This document shows positions 61,560 through 64,000 of a stretch of 64,000 bases of DNA, one piece after another. The notes beneath the pieces are model-generated. The model had not been told where the DNA came from and did not search any database. It saw nothing but the letters and a program-made list of their open reading frames with translations. Positions within the stretch are counted from its first letter, which is position 1. Each line of letters begins with the position of its first letter. The translations under genes and the position numbers were made by a program. Source of the DNA: Penelope pileata (lineage: Eukaryota > Chordata > Aves > Galliformes > Cracidae); the NCBI GenBank assembly GCA_013396635.1, contig WBMW01000170.1, positions 1 through 64,000 on the forward strand. Reading direction: 5' to 3'.

Positions 61560-62335
61560 CTTTGACACAGTCAAAGGCCTTGCTAAAGCCAAGATACACA
61601 ATGTGCACTGCCTTCCCCTTGCCATAGAACACAGTGGGTTTGGTGAGCTTGTTTTGCCTTTGGTAAATCTGTGCTGACTGCTCCCAGTCAGCTTCTTGTC
61701 CTTCTCATGCCTGGAAATGACTTACAAACCCATTACAATGGATTTGCTCCATAACCTTTCCAAGGACCAAGGAGAGGCTGATGAATCTTGATCCTCCTTG
61801 CCACCTGCTTGCAGATGGATGTGAAGTTTGCCTCTTTTCAATGACCAGGAGTCTCCCCCAGTTTCAATGGCTTACGGAAGATGGCAGAGCACTCTCACAG
61901 TGACATTGGCCAGCTCCCTCTGCACCCATGTTCTCCACTCCATGGAGTCCTGCTTGTCCAGGTGGGTTAAATGATCCCTACCTCAATTTTCATTTGCTGT
62001 GAATACTGCTTCCTGCTCACGGACTCTGCGAGGCTCAGCAGTCTGGGAGCAAACCCTACTGAGACAAAAAAAGAAAAGACATTAACTTAGCCTTTTCCAT
62101 GTCCCTCATCTCTATATCCCCGTGTGTCCATACTAACTGTAGCCTTCTTTTTGCTGTCAATGTACTCACAAAAACCCTACTTTTCATTCACATCCCTTGC
62201 CAGTTCCATCTCCAACTGAGTTTTGCCTTCCACAGCTCCTTCCCTGGAGGATCAAACAGTGTCTCTGCAGTCCATCTGGGTGGCCAGGAGAACTGTCCTT
62301 TCTTCCGCTTCCCAGGAGCTTCCTTCTTGTAACTA
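61560..62335 (-). mobile_element. CR1 LINE fragment carrying reverse-transcriptase core
   Basis: This is the only copy in the window from the central part of CR1 ORF2. On the minus strand, 61561-61597 translates to YLGFSKAFDCVK, corresponding to the CR1 reverse-transcriptase motif whose consensus is YLDFSKAFDTV. The first catalytic aspartate has been replaced by glycine. Further upstream on the same strand, near 61745-61800, the DNA resembles the conserved YRPVSLT / PGKVMEQI region, in the right order. The 62180-62260 part resembles the linker between the endonuclease and reverse-transcriptase domains. Small insertions, deletions and stops break the frame throughout. Both ends are internal to the element, so no 3' tail is present, and it has probably been cut by later deletion. 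Confidence 0.75.
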
Positions 62336-64000
62336 AGTCATATAAGTTTTCCCCTTGATTTATGCCAGTGATCCACATAAAAATCTGTTTACAAATCAAA
62401 CGTTTATTATAAATATCTCAAAAGTCTTTCCATCTTCTTACCTCTCCTGGAAAATTTCTATTCCCATAGTTTCATTTTTCCTATAGCTGCATCACAGTGG
62501 TTTCTGTAATCTAGAATGAAAACTAGTTTGCTTGTGTGCATTCAATAAGCCTAGTGCTTTTGACCCAGGACAACTCAAAATCATGGCAATTTTTGCCTTC
62601 CCACCACTCAGTCTTCATGAAGAGGTGAATGTTGCTTGAACCTCACCCAGTCGTGTGCCACCTTTATTGGTGCAGTGCTGGGAATGGCATTAGCTTTTCG
62701 AAGCCCTGCACTTATCCCTTGATCCTTTCCCAAGGTTCTGGAGGGTACCTCCCAGTTTACAGCACCAGATAATGTTCAGGAGTGAACATCACACTAGTGA
62801 GGATTTTTCTTTGCAACGTACAAAGTACAGCATGTGCCTTATAGAATGAGCAAGCTCACAGCTTATGAAAAGGAGGTAATTATGAAATACAGAGGTGGAG
62901 GCAGTTCATCACAAAGCCAACTAACTCTAAAAACAGGATAAAATCAAAATGCTCCATGCCTTTTAGAGGGCTAGTTCTCTTACAGTATGTCTTCTTTTGC
63001 TCTTACCCACAAAAACATTGCCATTATTCTCTCAGGAGCAATAATATGGCCTTCTTTTTAACCATGTTCCAGTTCCTCCTGTGCTTGATCCGGAAAGGAA
63101 AATACAGTAGGCTAATGCTTGGCAAACTTTAAGTGTAATACTTGAGAAAAAATAGAGGTACCACTGAGCCAATAATTGGAGAAAATTTATATGCAAAGCC
63201 AATTGTGAAAATATGTATTTGCTTTTTTGAAGATATTTCCAAGAGTACTTGCCTTCCACAATATTTCTAAGAAACTAGATTAATTCAGATATCCCCATCT
63301 TTCTTTGTGAATCATTTTTGTCTCTGTATAGTACACACATGCTCACTGCAGATGGTGATACTTAAGATGATGTTCTGCTCTTTGTCAGACTGCTGCCTAG
63401 GATTATTTACATCGCATAGCATATATTTTGAATGTCCTTTGTGCATACATTTTGAAAATTATTTTATTCCAATATTCAAGTTTTTAGGAATTCACCCTTT
63501 CCCAATAAGCTTTGAACTGATCAAATTGATTAGCTGAAGGACAAAAATGAATCACAATCAGAACTGAGTAAAACTCAATTTTCTATTTCTAATTTATTGA
63601 TCATCTCACTTACCCTTGCAATGAAAAATGTGGGGAGGGAGGGCCCTTACAGATGACAACAGAGTACCTGTAAACTCATCTTTTATTTCTGTAGAACAAT
63701 GCAACTGCAATTATTACAGTTTTAGAGGAATGACACAATATTTTTTGTGTTTTTATTTGTAATATACAACAAAGGTTGTAGAGCCATACTAGCAAGAAGA
63801 AATACAAATGAGAACAGATTGAAGAAACAGGTCAGCAAAACTTGAAAAACTTTCTACAGTGGGTCTTTACAATATATCTGTGCTCTAATGGCTGCAGAAT
63901 CATCTTAATGAATTGCTCATGATTTGTTTGGGTCTTGTGTTTTGACTTTGAAGAATTTCAGAAAGAGTTTTTATTTATTAAATTATTAGTGAGGACCATA
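62336..64000. other. Unique non-coding sequence, no gene seen
   Basis: No recognisable gene or transposon. The part next to 62336 may include unaligned CR1 sequence. Short open frames near 63.03-63.26 (-) and 63.31-63.54 kb (+) have no family features. Confidence 0.5.

Noticed and set aside
1..64000. CRISPR arrays, operons, phage, retroviral LTR pairs or rRNA/tRNA genes
   Set aside because: No regularly spaced repeats, ribosome-binding-site-led gene strings, paired long terminal repeats, gag/pol/env-like frames or cloverleaf RNAs were seen. The repeat content is that of a bird nuclear genome.

Overview
This is eukaryotic DNA from a bird, most likely a galliform close to chicken. The evidence is a set of 5'-truncated CR1 LINEs ending in the avian ATTCTATGAT-type 3' tail and three non-autonomous mariner elements of the chicken Galluhop (Mariner1_GG) type. 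There are also older amniote relics: a MIR-type SINE, a worn amniote CR1 3' end and a tRNA-like SINE. Nothing bacterial or phage-like is present. The very large number of short open frames on both strands is what non-coding DNA gives by chance.

I found no protein-coding gene I can name. The window reads as intergenic DNA or the inside of a very large intron. It is AT-rich, CpG-poor and dominated by unique sequence, with scattered T/A-rich tracts and one 9-base assembly gap (14439-14447). The only coding-like sequence with a recognisable origin is transposon-derived: CR1 reverse-transcriptase tails at 10.5-11.2, 42.0-42.25, 51.1-51.4 and 52.25-52.7 kb on +, a CR1 reverse-transcriptase core fragment at 61.56-62.33 kb on -, and mariner transposase stubs at 19.0-19.3 (-) and 33.6-33.95 kb (+).

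Layout. 0-10.4 kb is unique sequence with one tRNA-like SINE near 3.2 kb. 10.5-16 kb holds a CR1 tail with a 189-codon open frame, an exon-like segment (11664-11798), a MIR SINE, A/T-rich low-complexity tracts around the gap, and an old CR1 end. 18.9-34.0 kb contains three mariner derivatives at different stages of internal deletion, with two weak exon-like segments between them (21.4-21.7 on -, 22.70-22.84 on +). 34-51 kb is mostly unique sequence with one CR1 tail. 51-53 kb has two CR1 tails of different subfamilies in the same orientation. 53-64 kb is unique apart from the minus-strand CR1 fragment.

No new biological system is visible. The points most worth checking are the graded mariner deletion series, an unusual 9-bp direct repeat flanking one mariner copy, the possible constraint on the ancient SINE at 3.2 kb, and three exon-like segments that RNA-seq would confirm or dismiss.
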